A stretch of DNA of 64,000 nt from an uncultured Tenacibaculum sp. (GTDB lineage Bacteria > Bacteroidota > Bacteroidia > Flavobacteriales > Flavobacteriaceae), in assembly GCA_947504185.1 (NCBI GenBank), contig CANNGJ010000011.1, positions 32,822 to 96,821 of the forward strand, in the 5' to 3' direction. The notes under the pieces were generated by a model. That model worked only from the letters and a program-made list of their open reading frames with translations, made no database searches and had not been told where the DNA came from. How positions within the stretch are numbered: position 1 is the first letter of the stretch; every line of letters begins with the position of its first letter. Shown in pieces: positions 49,571 to 58,664 of the stretch. The position numbers were made by a program, and so were the translations under genes.

Positions 49571-49939
49571 TTATCTTTTTTCCAAGAAGTCATAAAATAT
49601 ATCCATCTCAACACTTGACGAGAATTTTTGATTACTCGCAAAAGACATCCACTTATCTGTGGTTTCTTTTGCGGATTTTGCATCTTTCCAATCTATTAAC
49701 CAAGTAAATACACAGGGGTCTTTGGGTGATTGGTACACTTCAAAATCTAGCAAAGTACCATTACTACTCTCTTGCATTTCTAAAATGATTGTTTTGTTGA
49801 GTTCTATTGCTCCTTTAAGTTTATTATTCTTGAATTTAAAAACGGCTATTTCTTTACATCTCATTTGATTTTCTATTCTGCCAACGTCTAAGTTGTGGTT
49901 AGTGTAGGGTTTAAAGTTACTAAATTTTCGATTAAGCAC
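49571..49939 (-). CDS. Hypothetical protein
   Basis: 122 aa ORF, downstream member of a minus-strand cluster. Confidence 0.45.
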   Translation of the reverse strand: MLNRKFSNFKPYTNHNLDVGRIENQMRCKEIAVFKFKNNKLKGAIELNKTIILEMQESSNGTLLDFEVYQSPKDPCVFTWLIDWKDAKSAKETTDKWMSFASNQKFSSSVEMDIFYDFLEKR

Positions 49940-49995
49940 TTAACCAAAACTTGTCTAAAACCTTTAAACTTTGGACTAAACACCAAACCCTGTAA

Positions 49996-50451
49996 TTAAT
50001 TATGGGCATTGAGGGCATTTCGTTTTTCTACGTACTTTTCTAGGTCTTCATTAAAAAGATTAAAATCAGCAAAACCTTTTTCAATTTTCGCCCATAAAAT
50101 TTTTATAAGTATCCCTTTTCCTGTCCAGGTTTGGATAAATTTTGTTCTATTGTTAGGCAGGGGAATAAAATCAAACTTATGGGTTAATTCCCCTATTCCT
50201 TTTGCAATAAGGACTTTGGATAATAAGAACCCCGCCCTTTTATTTATTGATACTACCTTTGGATTAAATGGCTTTTCTTTATTATTTAATTTTAAAACTA
50301 AAGCTAACTCTTTACCTACAATTAATTTTCCTTTTGCTTTTGGAATAATTGTGTTCCATTTATTATAATTTTCAAAATCAGAAACTATTTGAAAAAGAGT
50401 GTCCGAATTGATATCATAATTTTTTGAAATACTATATGTTTGAGACTGCAT
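49996..50451 (-). CDS. SRPBCC/START-like domain protein
   Basis: DTLFQIVSDFENYNKWNTIIPKAKG...LTHKFDFIPLPNNRTKFIQTW. Confidence 0.83.
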   Translation of the reverse strand: MQSQTYSISKNYDINSDTLFQIVSDFENYNKWNTIIPKAKGKLIVGKELALVLKLNNKEKPFNPKVVSINKRAGFLLSKVLIAKGIGELTHKFDFIPLPNNRTKFIQTWTGKGILIKILWAKIEKGFADFNLFNEDLEKYVEKRNALNAHN

Positions 50452-50459
50452 ATTTTTCT

Positions 50460-51236
50460 TTAATTAGGACAACCTATTAGGTATATTTTTTCAGATTCCC
50501 CCTTAATAATTCCTTTTTCCCAAGTGTAATTTTCGTTTCCTAATCCTTTTAATAGAATATCTAAGTCATCCATTCGATAAATTCTTCCACTAGTTATTAC
50601 AGCATCCCAAGCAAAACAAATAGGGATGATTGGAATTAAGTAAGTAAAAATAATTTGTTTAATCGTTAACGGTTTTACTAGTGGTGTTATAAATAAACAT
50701 AGAATAGCACTTAATGGAATAAGCAACCACCATAAAACAATTGGAAATTTTTTATTGATTTCCATAATGCAAATGGGTTGTTCTTTTCTTTGAGCTTCTT
50801 TAAGAATCGATTTTGCCAGATTTGGTTTCATATGATGAAAACTACCAACCATAGTTAGTATTCCTTTTATATCATTATCAATATTTGTTGCATCTAAAGG
50901 CTCGGTTCTATAATAAATATGATTATTTAGTTGGTTTATTCTTTTTGCATCTTCCAAGTTTGGGTATAGATCGGTTAATACTAGTTCAATATTTTCAATT
51001 TTATAACTATTTTTCAATTGAGAAATAGTGTCTAACATAGGCCCTCCACTTCCAGAACATAAATCAATAATTTTAGTTGTATTCGTTTGTTTAATTAGCT
51101 TGACAAGTAGTTTGGCCATATCTTCGCTAGTTTTGAACTTTTTATGCATTACCAATATAAGCCGGGTAAGGCAAATTCTAATCCAATTAGGGAACCATTG
51201 TAAGTCTTCAAATTCAAATAAATGTATTCTTTTCAT
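50460..51236 (-). CDS. Class I SAM-dependent methyltransferase with hydrophobic C-terminal part, copy 1
   Basis: IIDLCSGSGGPMLD motif I; paralog of 57795-58571. Confidence 0.82.
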   Translation of the reverse strand: MKRIHLFEFEDLQWFPNWIRICLTRLILVMHKKFKTSEDMAKLLVKLIKQTNTTKIIDLCSGSGGPMLDTISQLKNSYKIENIELVLTDLYPNLEDAKRINQLNNHIYYRTEPLDATNIDNDIKGILTMVGSFHHMKPNLAKSILKEAQRKEQPICIMEINKKFPIVLWWLLIPLSAILCLFITPLVKPLTIKQIIFTYLIPIIPICFAWDAVITSGRIYRMDDLDILLKGLGNENYTWEKGIIKGESEKIYLIGCPN

Positions 51237-51242
51237 TTTCTA

Positions 51243-51635
51243 TTAGTTTCCAATTAATGTTAGTATCCCTATCAATAAAAGTACTATCCATCCAGGATGT
51301 TTGCCTTTTGTTCCTACTAAAACCAGAGCAGAAGATAAAAACATAGTGCAAATGATTGCATTTAGAATCAAATCAATCAATTCTGTATTTTTCAGGTTTT
51401 CAATTGCTGCTATTTTAAGTAAAATAGCACCTATACACCACCCAAAAACAGAAGCTAAATGCCATGTAGCCCATAGTATTCTTAAATGCCTTTCTTTTAG
51501 TTCAACGTTTCCTTTTGAAGGAACTAAATTTCCTTTCTCTTTTTTATTTTTAAAAATTAAGTATTCCCCAAGGAATGAATGAGCAGCCCCTAAAAAGAAA
51601 CTTAAGATACTAGCGATTAAAAGATATGAATTCAT
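51243..51635 (-). CDS. Small membrane protein
   Basis: 130 aa, four hydrophobic segments. Confidence 0.6.
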   Translation of the reverse strand: MNSYLLIASILSFFLGAAHSFLGEYLIFKNKKEKGNLVPSKGNVELKERHLRILWATWHLASVFGWCIGAILLKIAAIENLKNTELIDLILNAIICTMFLSSALVLVGTKGKHPGWIVLLLIGILTLIGN

Positions 51636-52142
51636 TTTTGTGCTTTTTGTTGATTAGTCATTTTTTTTAATTGATTACTTCTCGCTTTTGAACTTTAATT
51701 CTCTAACATATTTCATGCTTTTCCATAAAGAGACATTCCCTTTTAAACCATTTGTTAATTTTATTCTTCTATTTAATTGTTCAATTTTTTCTTCCCCGGC
51801 TTTTCTTTTTTCGTCTAATTTACTATATAGTTTAATGGTAGTGTAGCTCTTCCTTGAAGAGGGATTTAATCCAATAGAAATAATTGCTACTAACTCCTAA
51901 AGACAGGTGTTCTTGTTGGTTTAGTATGAACTGGGAGCTATTATGGAAATTTCTCAAAATAAAAACCCTATTGAGGCTGCTGTTGGATTGATATTTACAT
52001 CAACAGAAGCAACCGATACATAAAAATTAGATTTGAAACTTTTATTAAAAAGCATTTTCATTTTTTTTAATCTTTAATTATCTTATCATTTTGATATACC
52101 TGCAAAGGTAAATTCAATAGTAGAGATATCATTTGATATAAA

Positions 52143-52736
52143 TCAAATTCGCGTTTTTAATTTTCGTATTCTACTCAATGTTTCGAGTGTAATGCCAATA
52201 TAGGATGCGATATGCATTAAAGGAACTCGTTGAGTAATATTTGGGTAAGCTAACAAAATGTTTTGATACTTCTGTTGGGCAGATTGAAATTGCATTGATA
52301 CAACACGTGCTTGCAATTTTAACATTGTTTTAGTGGCAACTCTGTTTGTTAATCTTTCGAAATCGTGGTATTTATCTGATAATTTCATAATCTGGTCTCT
52401 CGAAATGACTAATAATGTAGTATCTTCTATTGTCTCTATAAAATGCGGGCTTGGGATGTTTTGAAAAAAACTATTTATAGCGCAGATAAAATCATTTTCA
52501 AAAGCAAACCAATCTGTAACGTCTTTTCCATCATTAAGATAGTATGCTCTTGCACTTCCATTAACTATGAAATACGCTTTATCAGAATGTTGTCCTTCTT
52601 TAACTAAAATTACTCCTTTTTTTAAAGTTAATATTTTAGAATTATTAAAGAATTCTGATTTGCACTCGGAACTCAAAGGAGCATATTTAATGCTAATGGT
52701 ATTTATTATATCTTTTTTAGTCATTTTAAATTCCAT
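52143..52736 (-). CDS. Crp/Fnr family regulator
   Basis: cNMP-like jelly roll (GVILVKEGQHSDKAYFIVNGSARAYY) and C-terminal HTH VPLMHIASYIGITLETLSRIRK. Confidence 0.92.
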   Translation of the reverse strand: MEFKMTKKDIINTISIKYAPLSSECKSEFFNNSKILTLKKGVILVKEGQHSDKAYFIVNGSARAYYLNDGKDVTDWFAFENDFICAINSFFQNIPSPHFIETIEDTTLLVISRDQIMKLSDKYHDFERLTNRVATKTMLKLQARVVSMQFQSAQQKYQNILLAYPNITQRVPLMHIASYIGITLETLSRIRKLKTRI

Positions 52737-52872
52737 ATTTTTTTTCAGGATGTTAGATAATAAATCTATGCTTTTTTTAAATTGTCACAACGGCAACATG
52801 TATATGAGGAGAGAGAGGCTGAAGCTCGATAGCCGCCATTACTGCACCTTGCTGGTTATATATTTTGTTATG

Positions 52873-52893
52873 GTGAGCGCTCCCACTGCTCAC
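52873..52893. repeat. Intergenic hairpin within a compositionally distinct non-coding segment
   Basis: GTGAGC-GCTCCCACT-GCTCAC. Confidence 0.6.
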
Positions 52894-53122
52894 GCACGAA
52901 TATAATAAAAAAACCATGTTCATTGAGCAACGGGGTGCGTATCAGGTTGCTGCTAGGATGAATTGTACGTGAGTATTACACGATAACAGAATGCAAGTAC
53001 ATGACATAGTGTATGTCTTGTGTATGAGTAGTAGCGGATTATGTACAAAACTCTCGTTTAAGCAAAGGTTTCCCCGTTTTTACTTACTTTACTTTTAGCG
53101 ATTAAGCCACTATTTTTTAATA

Positions 53123-53338
53123 TTGTTAGAGCCACAGCCCTTTATTCATTTTTCTTATAGGTTAGATCGATGTAAACACAACAAGGCTTGTAGAGAATTA
53201 TATAAAAGAATTGTTGCTAAAGGAAAGAGCAAGAAGTTAACTTTGATTGCAGTGTCAAATAAACTATTAAAACAGGCATTTGCAATCGCAAAAAGTGGAT
53301 TGCCTTATGATGAGAATTTTGTTTCCAAATTAAGTTAA
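53123..53338 (+). pseudogene. IS110-family transposase C-terminal fragment
   Basis: CKHNKACRELYKRIVAKGKSKKLTLIAVSNKLLKQAFAIAKSGLPYDENFVSKL matches the IS110/IS116/IS902 C-terminal domain pattern. Confidence 0.87.
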
Positions 53339-53380
53339 AAAGACTTGTTTTTTAACTCAGTTCTTTGTTGTAAGCCGTTT

Positions 53381-54142
53381 TTATTTCGTTTTATCAATCA
53401 ATTTTAGAACTTCATCAGCTACAAACTTTCCACCATTAGCAAAAGAAGCAGTTATCAATCTGTTTTCAGAATCTACGATTTCATAATTTATTTTCTTTTC
53501 GTGATTATACACTTTCAAATTAGCACCTCTTTTTAGTAATTCAGTTTCCATATCATAAGGCAATAATTTTCCAAAGCCGGATTGTTTCATTATGTTTTTT
53601 TCATTCCAAGTAGGAAAACTTGTCATTGTCTTGTCTTTTACCAAATACTCTCCTGAATTCAATTTAACATCGATAAGTGTTGCTGTTCCGTGACCGATTG
53701 TTCCGACAATTCCTCCATTATCATATATCTCTGATATCACTCGAAGAATATCTACATCTTTATGAGTGTCCCAAAATTGTCCATATCCACCAGGAATGAT
53801 AACAGCTAAATACTCTTCTGGATTAATTTCTGTCGGTTTTAAACTATTCTTTATCTTACTTTGTAATAGTTCACTTTTGATAATTGATTTAACTAAATTC
53901 GTTGTGTCTCCGTTATGGTAGATTGGAATTTCTCCACCTTTTGGTGATACAATATCAATTTTAAGATTCTTTTCAGAGAATTTATTGAAAGGAATTGCCA
54001 ATTCAATCAAATAAGTTCCATTTGGTTCATTTTTCATTTCATTAACGTTGGTTGTAATGAAAAGGATTTTCGTTTTTTCGTTACTCTTATTACAAGAAAT
54101 AACTAAAAAAAATAATAGTAATAATGTAAAAATCTTGTTCAT
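53381..54142 (-). CDS. DJ-1/PfpI (type 1 glutamine amidotransferase-like) lipoprotein
   Basis: Lipobox; KILFITTNVNEMKN, AVIIPGGYGQFWD, VGTIGHGTATL (nucleophile-elbow position). Confidence 0.88.
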   Translation of the reverse strand: MNKIFTLLLLFFLVISCNKSNEKTKILFITTNVNEMKNEPNGTYLIELAIPFNKFSEKNLKIDIVSPKGGEIPIYHNGDTTNLVKSIIKSELLQSKIKNSLKPTEINPEEYLAVIIPGGYGQFWDTHKDVDILRVISEIYDNGGIVGTIGHGTATLIDVKLNSGEYLVKDKTMTSFPTWNEKNIMKQSGFGKLLPYDMETELLKRGANLKVYNHEKKINYEIVDSENRLITASFANGGKFVADEVLKLIDKTK

Positions 54143-54168
54143 AGTTCTATTTTTCTCAAATGGTGTAC

Positions 54169-54450
54169 AATGATCTGCTAAACGCAGTTCTGCTTTGCGA
54201 ATGAAAAGATAATAAATTTAAGTAACAATGATTTGAGAATTAGACCAATGTTAGTTTAGTTATCTCAAATTATTGTTTGTCAACAAGGTAGCGTAGCTAC
54301 CGTTAGTTGTTAAATTTATTAGATTGAGAATTCAAGAAGTAGAATCAAATTGCTTTTAGCATACTGTTATTAGTAGTCCAGCGCTTTGTGCGAGTAAGCT
54401 ACGTGGGTTAAATTGAAATTGCGTAGAGCAATTTGGTTTAGCAGGTCATT
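54169..54450. repeat. Structured element B: nested inverted repeats sharing a core with element A
   Basis: AATGATCTGCTAAAC / GTTTAGCAGGTCATT; CAAATTGCT (54346-54354) / AGCAATTTG; inner AATAAATTTAAGTAACAATGATTTGAGA against TCTCAAATTATTGTT + TTGTTAAATTTATT. Confidence 0.75.
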
Positions 54451-54537
54451 ATTCAGCAATTTAGTGAAAGACGCATAGTTTGAGAGCTTTAGCGATCAAC
54501 GCGGATTTGACTCCCGCGTAGCGGGATTGCTGAATAA
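54449..54537. repeat. Inverted repeat with internal hairpin, abutting element B
   Basis: TTATTCAGCAAT ... ATTGCTGAATAA, with TCCCGC-GTA-GCGGGA inside. Confidence 0.75.
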
Positions 54538-54654
54538 CGTGTTTGTGTATGATTTCGTTGCGTGTTTTAAGCATTAAAGTTAGTAAATAAATACAGATAA
54601 AAAGCTCGTAAGGACTTTCGTAAATTGGCTAAAACTAGCAATTAATTTTATACA

Positions 54655-55075
54655 ATGTTGGCAACTGGCTTTTGTTGGTCTCAAATTTAACTAAAAATTT
54701 TATCTTCTGCTGTTTATGTCGAATCAAAGAATAAATGGTCACACACAGTTTCAAGGTTAATAGTTCTTGTAGTTTTAAGTACAAAAGATAGATGTTTAGT
54801 GTTAATAAGCGATGTTCGGAAAAGATACAGAAAAATATTAGCACAAGTAGTTGATGTAGAGATGATTAATGTTTTTAAAGGTGTAATAAGTAAGGACTAT
54901 ATCTATAAAGAATATCATTCGTTATAAGATATAAGTAACCTAGTTAAGAAATTGAAAGAAAGAAAATCGAGACAATTACTACAAGATTTTCCTAAACTGC
55001 ATAAGAGATATTTGGGGCGTTATTTTGGGCAATAGGCTTAGATATTAGAGTACAGGTAATATGGTGATGTGCACT
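54655..55075 (+). pseudogene. Degenerate IS200/IS605-type Y1 transposase (TnpA)
   Basis: Frame from 54721: KWSHTVSRLIVLVVLSTKDRCLVLISDVRKRYRKILAQVVDVEMINVFKGVISKDYIYKEYHSL* then DISNLVKKLKERKSRQLLQDFPKLHKRYLGRYFGQ*; HUH motif eroded, multiple stops. Confidence 0.85.
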
Positions 55076-55095
55076 CGTGCTTTTTTTTCAGTTTT

Positions 55096-56070
55096 TCAAA
55101 CTCCTTCAGATTTCCTTATATGTGCGTTTACTTTACTCAATATTTTTTTTGGATTTTCCAGTTGAGGGAAATGCCCAACGGAATCAAGTTTTATAACATT
55201 TGAATTTGGTACAAGTTCTATATATCTTTCAACAGTTTCGCTTCCAGTAACAGGATCAAGTTGTCCGCTTATGTATAGAATAGGTACTTTAGGTGAAATT
55301 AAAGCACTAACCCAGCGTTCTCTATTTATTTTGCGGTCATTTGATGCGTGAGTAAGTTTGTCGGCAATTTTATAACCCTTTTGATGACAAATTATATACC
55401 ATTGATCTATTAATTCTTGTTGAGTTGGTTGGGTGTTAGGTCCAAAAACTTTACTGAAACTTTTACCAAATAATGTTTGATTCATGAAAGACGTTACAGT
55501 ACCGCCAATCGGACTACTCAATAATTTCTGAATCGTTGTTGGGCGATGAGTTTCGGGAAATAGTCCACCATTTAAGAGTATTAAGGATTCTATTTTTAAG
55601 AAATACTTTTCTTTTTGTTCAATATTCCTTGCTAAGATTTCCTGCGCTACATTATCTCCATAGTCATGAGCGATAAGATTTACGTTTGCAACATTTAGAT
55701 TTTTCAATAGAGCTTCTAGAATATTTGTTTGCATAGAAATTGTATAACCTATGTTATCAGGCTTATCAGAGAATCCAAAACCTAGCATATCCATTGCAAT
55801 TAAACGATAATTGGTATTAAGTTCTGGCCATATTAAACGCCAATCATATGATGAAGTAGGATAACCATGTATAAGAACAATTACTTTTTTTGATGTATCT
55901 CCTGAATCATGATAAGATAATTTATGGTTTCGATACCTAAATGTTTTCTCTGTTGATTTCCAATCGAGTAAACTCTGGCTTATATTTTCTATTGAAGGAG
56001 TTTTATCCAATTTAGTATATAAGAAAGCAATTACGATAAGTGTTAAGCTAGCAATTAAAGTTTTTTTCAT
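55096..56070 (-). CDS. Alpha/beta hydrolase, haloalkane dehalogenase/epoxide hydrolase-like
   Basis: VLIHGYPTSSYDWRLIWPEL, LIAHDYGDNVAQEI (nucleophile Asp), VGHFPQLENP. Confidence 0.88.
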   Translation of the reverse strand: MKKTLIASLTLIVIAFLYTKLDKTPSIENISQSLLDWKSTEKTFRYRNHKLSYHDSGDTSKKVIVLIHGYPTSSYDWRLIWPELNTNYRLIAMDMLGFGFSDKPDNIGYTISMQTNILEALLKNLNVANVNLIAHDYGDNVAQEILARNIEQKEKYFLKIESLILLNGGLFPETHRPTTIQKLLSSPIGGTVTSFMNQTLFGKSFSKVFGPNTQPTQQELIDQWYIICHQKGYKIADKLTHASNDRKINRERWVSALISPKVPILYISGQLDPVTGSETVERYIELVPNSNVIKLDSVGHFPQLENPKKILSKVNAHIRKSEGV

Positions 56071-56176
56071 TTATGTTTGATTATTTAATAAATAAGTATG
56101 GACTCTGTGATTAAAACTAAAGGCCTATGTTTTCTTATATATTGTTAGCAAATTTCTTAAAAAGGATGATAATTAG

Positions 56177-56560
56177 TTACTTTTTGGTAAATCCTATTAT
56201 CATTTCTTGTCCATGTTTATTTGTTGAGAAAACTAATTTAGAAGAGTTAATCGAAATTATTTTTTGAATATCTATTTCCTCCTTATCAGTTACTTTTAAA
56301 GCTCTTTTTTCTTTTAAGTATTCCCAACTTCCAGTTTTTAGTACTCCTTTTTGATCCATCCCTTCAGCTCTTCCGTCTGTATAGTATATAACCCAGCTAT
56401 TTTTTATCATTTCAGGAGGTAGAGGAATTTTATTTCCAGCTACTTCCATGTATTCTATATACCATTTCCCCGAACAAATAAGGCTTATATCGTCTTGAAT
56501 GTAATTTGATTGAAATGATAATGATATTAGAGTTAAAAGAATCATTACTGTTTTTTTCAT
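56177..56560 (-). CDS. Small exported protein, lipocalin-like
   Basis: Signal peptide; CSGKWYIEYMEVAGNKIPL..., GSWEYLKEKRALKVTD. Confidence 0.55.
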   Translation of the reverse strand: MKKTVMILLTLISLSFQSNYIQDDISLICSGKWYIEYMEVAGNKIPLPPEMIKNSWVIYYTDGRAEGMDQKGVLKTGSWEYLKEKRALKVTDKEEIDIQKIISINSSKLVFSTNKHGQEMIIGFTKK

Positions 56561-56583
56561 GGTTTTAATGTTGTAAAGTTAAT

Positions 56584-57615
56584 TTATATTTTTCTTAATT
56601 CAACTCGCCTATTTTTAGCTTTTCCTTCTTCAGTTGAATTACTTTCTAGAGGTTTGGTTTGTCCAAAACCTTTGCTTTTTAATCTGTCTTCATCAATATT
56701 TTCATCTGTAAGTGCTATAAGAACTGATTGCGCTCTATTTTTGGATAATTTCATATTAGATGCTTCATCACCAACATTATCTGTATGCCCTTCGATACTA
56801 ATTTTTAATTCAGGATTAGATTTCATCATTTTTGAAATTTCAGCAATTATTTCATAAGAATCTGTTTTAATTCTAGATTTTCCAGTATCAAAGTTAATAT
56901 GTAAAGTAGCAAAACCTTTATTAGTAATTTCTTTTAAAATATCGTTTGCGGTAATTTTTTCAATTGTTTGTTCAAATTCTTTTGATTCTACTATACCAAT
57001 TTGTGCGGTAGCGGTATTAGAATAAACTTGAATCCCAATTTTTTTAGTTGGTGTTTTTAAAACAAACATTCTAATAGTTTCATTTACTATGTCACCAATA
57101 TAAAAGTTATTACAATAAGCATAACGTTCGTTTGTGGTCTTTCCTTTTTTATCTATTAATTCATCTGGGATTTTACCTTTAAAAATAAGTTGGGCGCCAA
57201 TAGAATTCATATAATCTTCTATACTTTTATCAAAATAATATTGATTCCAATTTTTATCTCCATCCATTATAATTCCTATTTTATCCACTTGCCCTTCGAT
57301 ATCAAAAAACGATTTACCATCAAACATTTCAAGCTTATGAAAATCATAAGATACGGTATTACTGGTATTTTCATCTACTATCATTCCTTTTGGAGGTGTG
57401 ATGTATGGATAATCTCCTATTTCAGTAGCTGATTCAGGAATATTATCCCAAGAGAACTTTTTAATTGTTTTTTTATTTGATAATTCTTTGTTTGATTCAT
57501 CTCTATTTGCATTAATTATTTCTATTTCTTTATCAGTATTTCGTTCTTTGTTATCCTTACAAGCAAATATAGTAACTATTGTTAATACACTACTAATTAG
57601 ATGTGTTTTTTTCAT
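56584..57615 (-). CDS. OmpA-family lipoprotein
   Basis: C-terminal LKISIEGHTDNVGDEASNMKLSKNRAQSVLIAL...RLKSKGFGQTKPL..KAKNRRVELR. Confidence 0.93.
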   Translation of the reverse strand: MKKTHLISSVLTIVTIFACKDNKERNTDKEIEIINANRDESNKELSNKKTIKKFSWDNIPESATEIGDYPYITPPKGMIVDENTSNTVSYDFHKLEMFDGKSFFDIEGQVDKIGIIMDGDKNWNQYYFDKSIEDYMNSIGAQLIFKGKIPDELIDKKGKTTNERYAYCNNFYIGDIVNETIRMFVLKTPTKKIGIQVYSNTATAQIGIVESKEFEQTIEKITANDILKEITNKGFATLHINFDTGKSRIKTDSYEIIAEISKMMKSNPELKISIEGHTDNVGDEASNMKLSKNRAQSVLIALTDENIDEDRLKSKGFGQTKPLESNSTEEGKAKNRRVELRKI

Positions 57616-57794
57616 TGTTTCGTTTTATTTTTTATTGTAATTAAGTGTAACCTCTGGAGTATGAAATTGTAGTGTGTTTAATGTAACTAAATTTCAGGTT
57701 ATGTACTTATTGATTTTGTAAACAACCATAAGTTTTTTTGTTGGCATTAGATGTTTTATATTTTCTTATACCCCATTAGTATTTCGTTTCTTCT

Positions 57795-58571
57795 TCAACT
57801 TGGATAACCCATTAAATAATTTTTTTCAGAGTCCCCTTTTATAATTCCTTTTTCCCAGATGTAATTATCGTTTCCTAACCCTTGTAATAAAATGTCTAAA
57901 TCTTCCATTCTATAAATTCTGCCACTAGTAATTACTGCATCCCAAGCAAAACATATGGGGATAATTGGGATTAGGTAAGTGAAGATAATTTGTTTTACTG
58001 TTAGTGGTTTAACTAATGGTGTAACAAATAAGCATAAAATAACACTTAATGGAATAAATAACCACCATAAAATGATTGGGAATTTTTTATGTATTTCCAT
58101 AATGCATATTGGTTGTTTCTTTTTCTGTGCTTCAACCAAAATTTTTCTAGCTAATTTTGGTTTCATATGATGAAAACTTCCAACCATAGTTAATATTCCT
58201 TTAATATCAGTGTCAAGTTTTGTAGCGTCTAAAGGAGTTATTCTATAACTGATTGAATCATCTACCTTGTTTATTTTTTTAGCCTCTTCTAGATTTGGGT
58301 ATAAATCTGTTAAAAGGAGTTCTATGTTTTCGATTTTATGAATATTTTTTAATTTAGAAACCGTATCTAACATAGGGCCTCCACTTCCAGAGCATAAATC
58401 GATAATTTTATTGTTATTGGTTTGCTTGATTAATTTGGAGAGTAATTTTGCCATATCCTCACTTGTATTAAATTTTTTATGCATTACTATAATTAGTCGA
58501 GTGATACTAACCCTAATCCAATTAGGAAACCATTTTAAATCTTCAAATTCAAATAAATGTATTCTTTTCAT
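57795..58571 (-). CDS. Class I SAM-dependent methyltransferase with hydrophobic C-terminal part, copy 2
   Basis: Near full-length paralog of 50460-51236. Confidence 0.82.
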   Translation of the reverse strand: MKRIHLFEFEDLKWFPNWIRVSITRLIIVMHKKFNTSEDMAKLLSKLIKQTNNNKIIDLCSGSGGPMLDTVSKLKNIHKIENIELLLTDLYPNLEEAKKINKVDDSISYRITPLDATKLDTDIKGILTMVGSFHHMKPKLARKILVEAQKKKQPICIMEIHKKFPIILWWLFIPLSVILCLFVTPLVKPLTVKQIIFTYLIPIIPICFAWDAVITSGRIYRMEDLDILLQGLGNDNYIWEKGIIKGDSEKNYLMGYPS

Positions 58572-58664
58572 TACTAATTATTTTTTACTCTAAAAACAAA
58601 CGTACGTGCTCTATCAATAGAAATAATACAACCCTTTGGAGCTAATATTAAATGCTCTGTGTTT

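Noticed and set aside
52785-53122. Firm bridge-RNA annotation for the IS110-adjacent segment
   Set aside because: No intact element to define ends, and the fold was not computed; kept only as a hypothesis.
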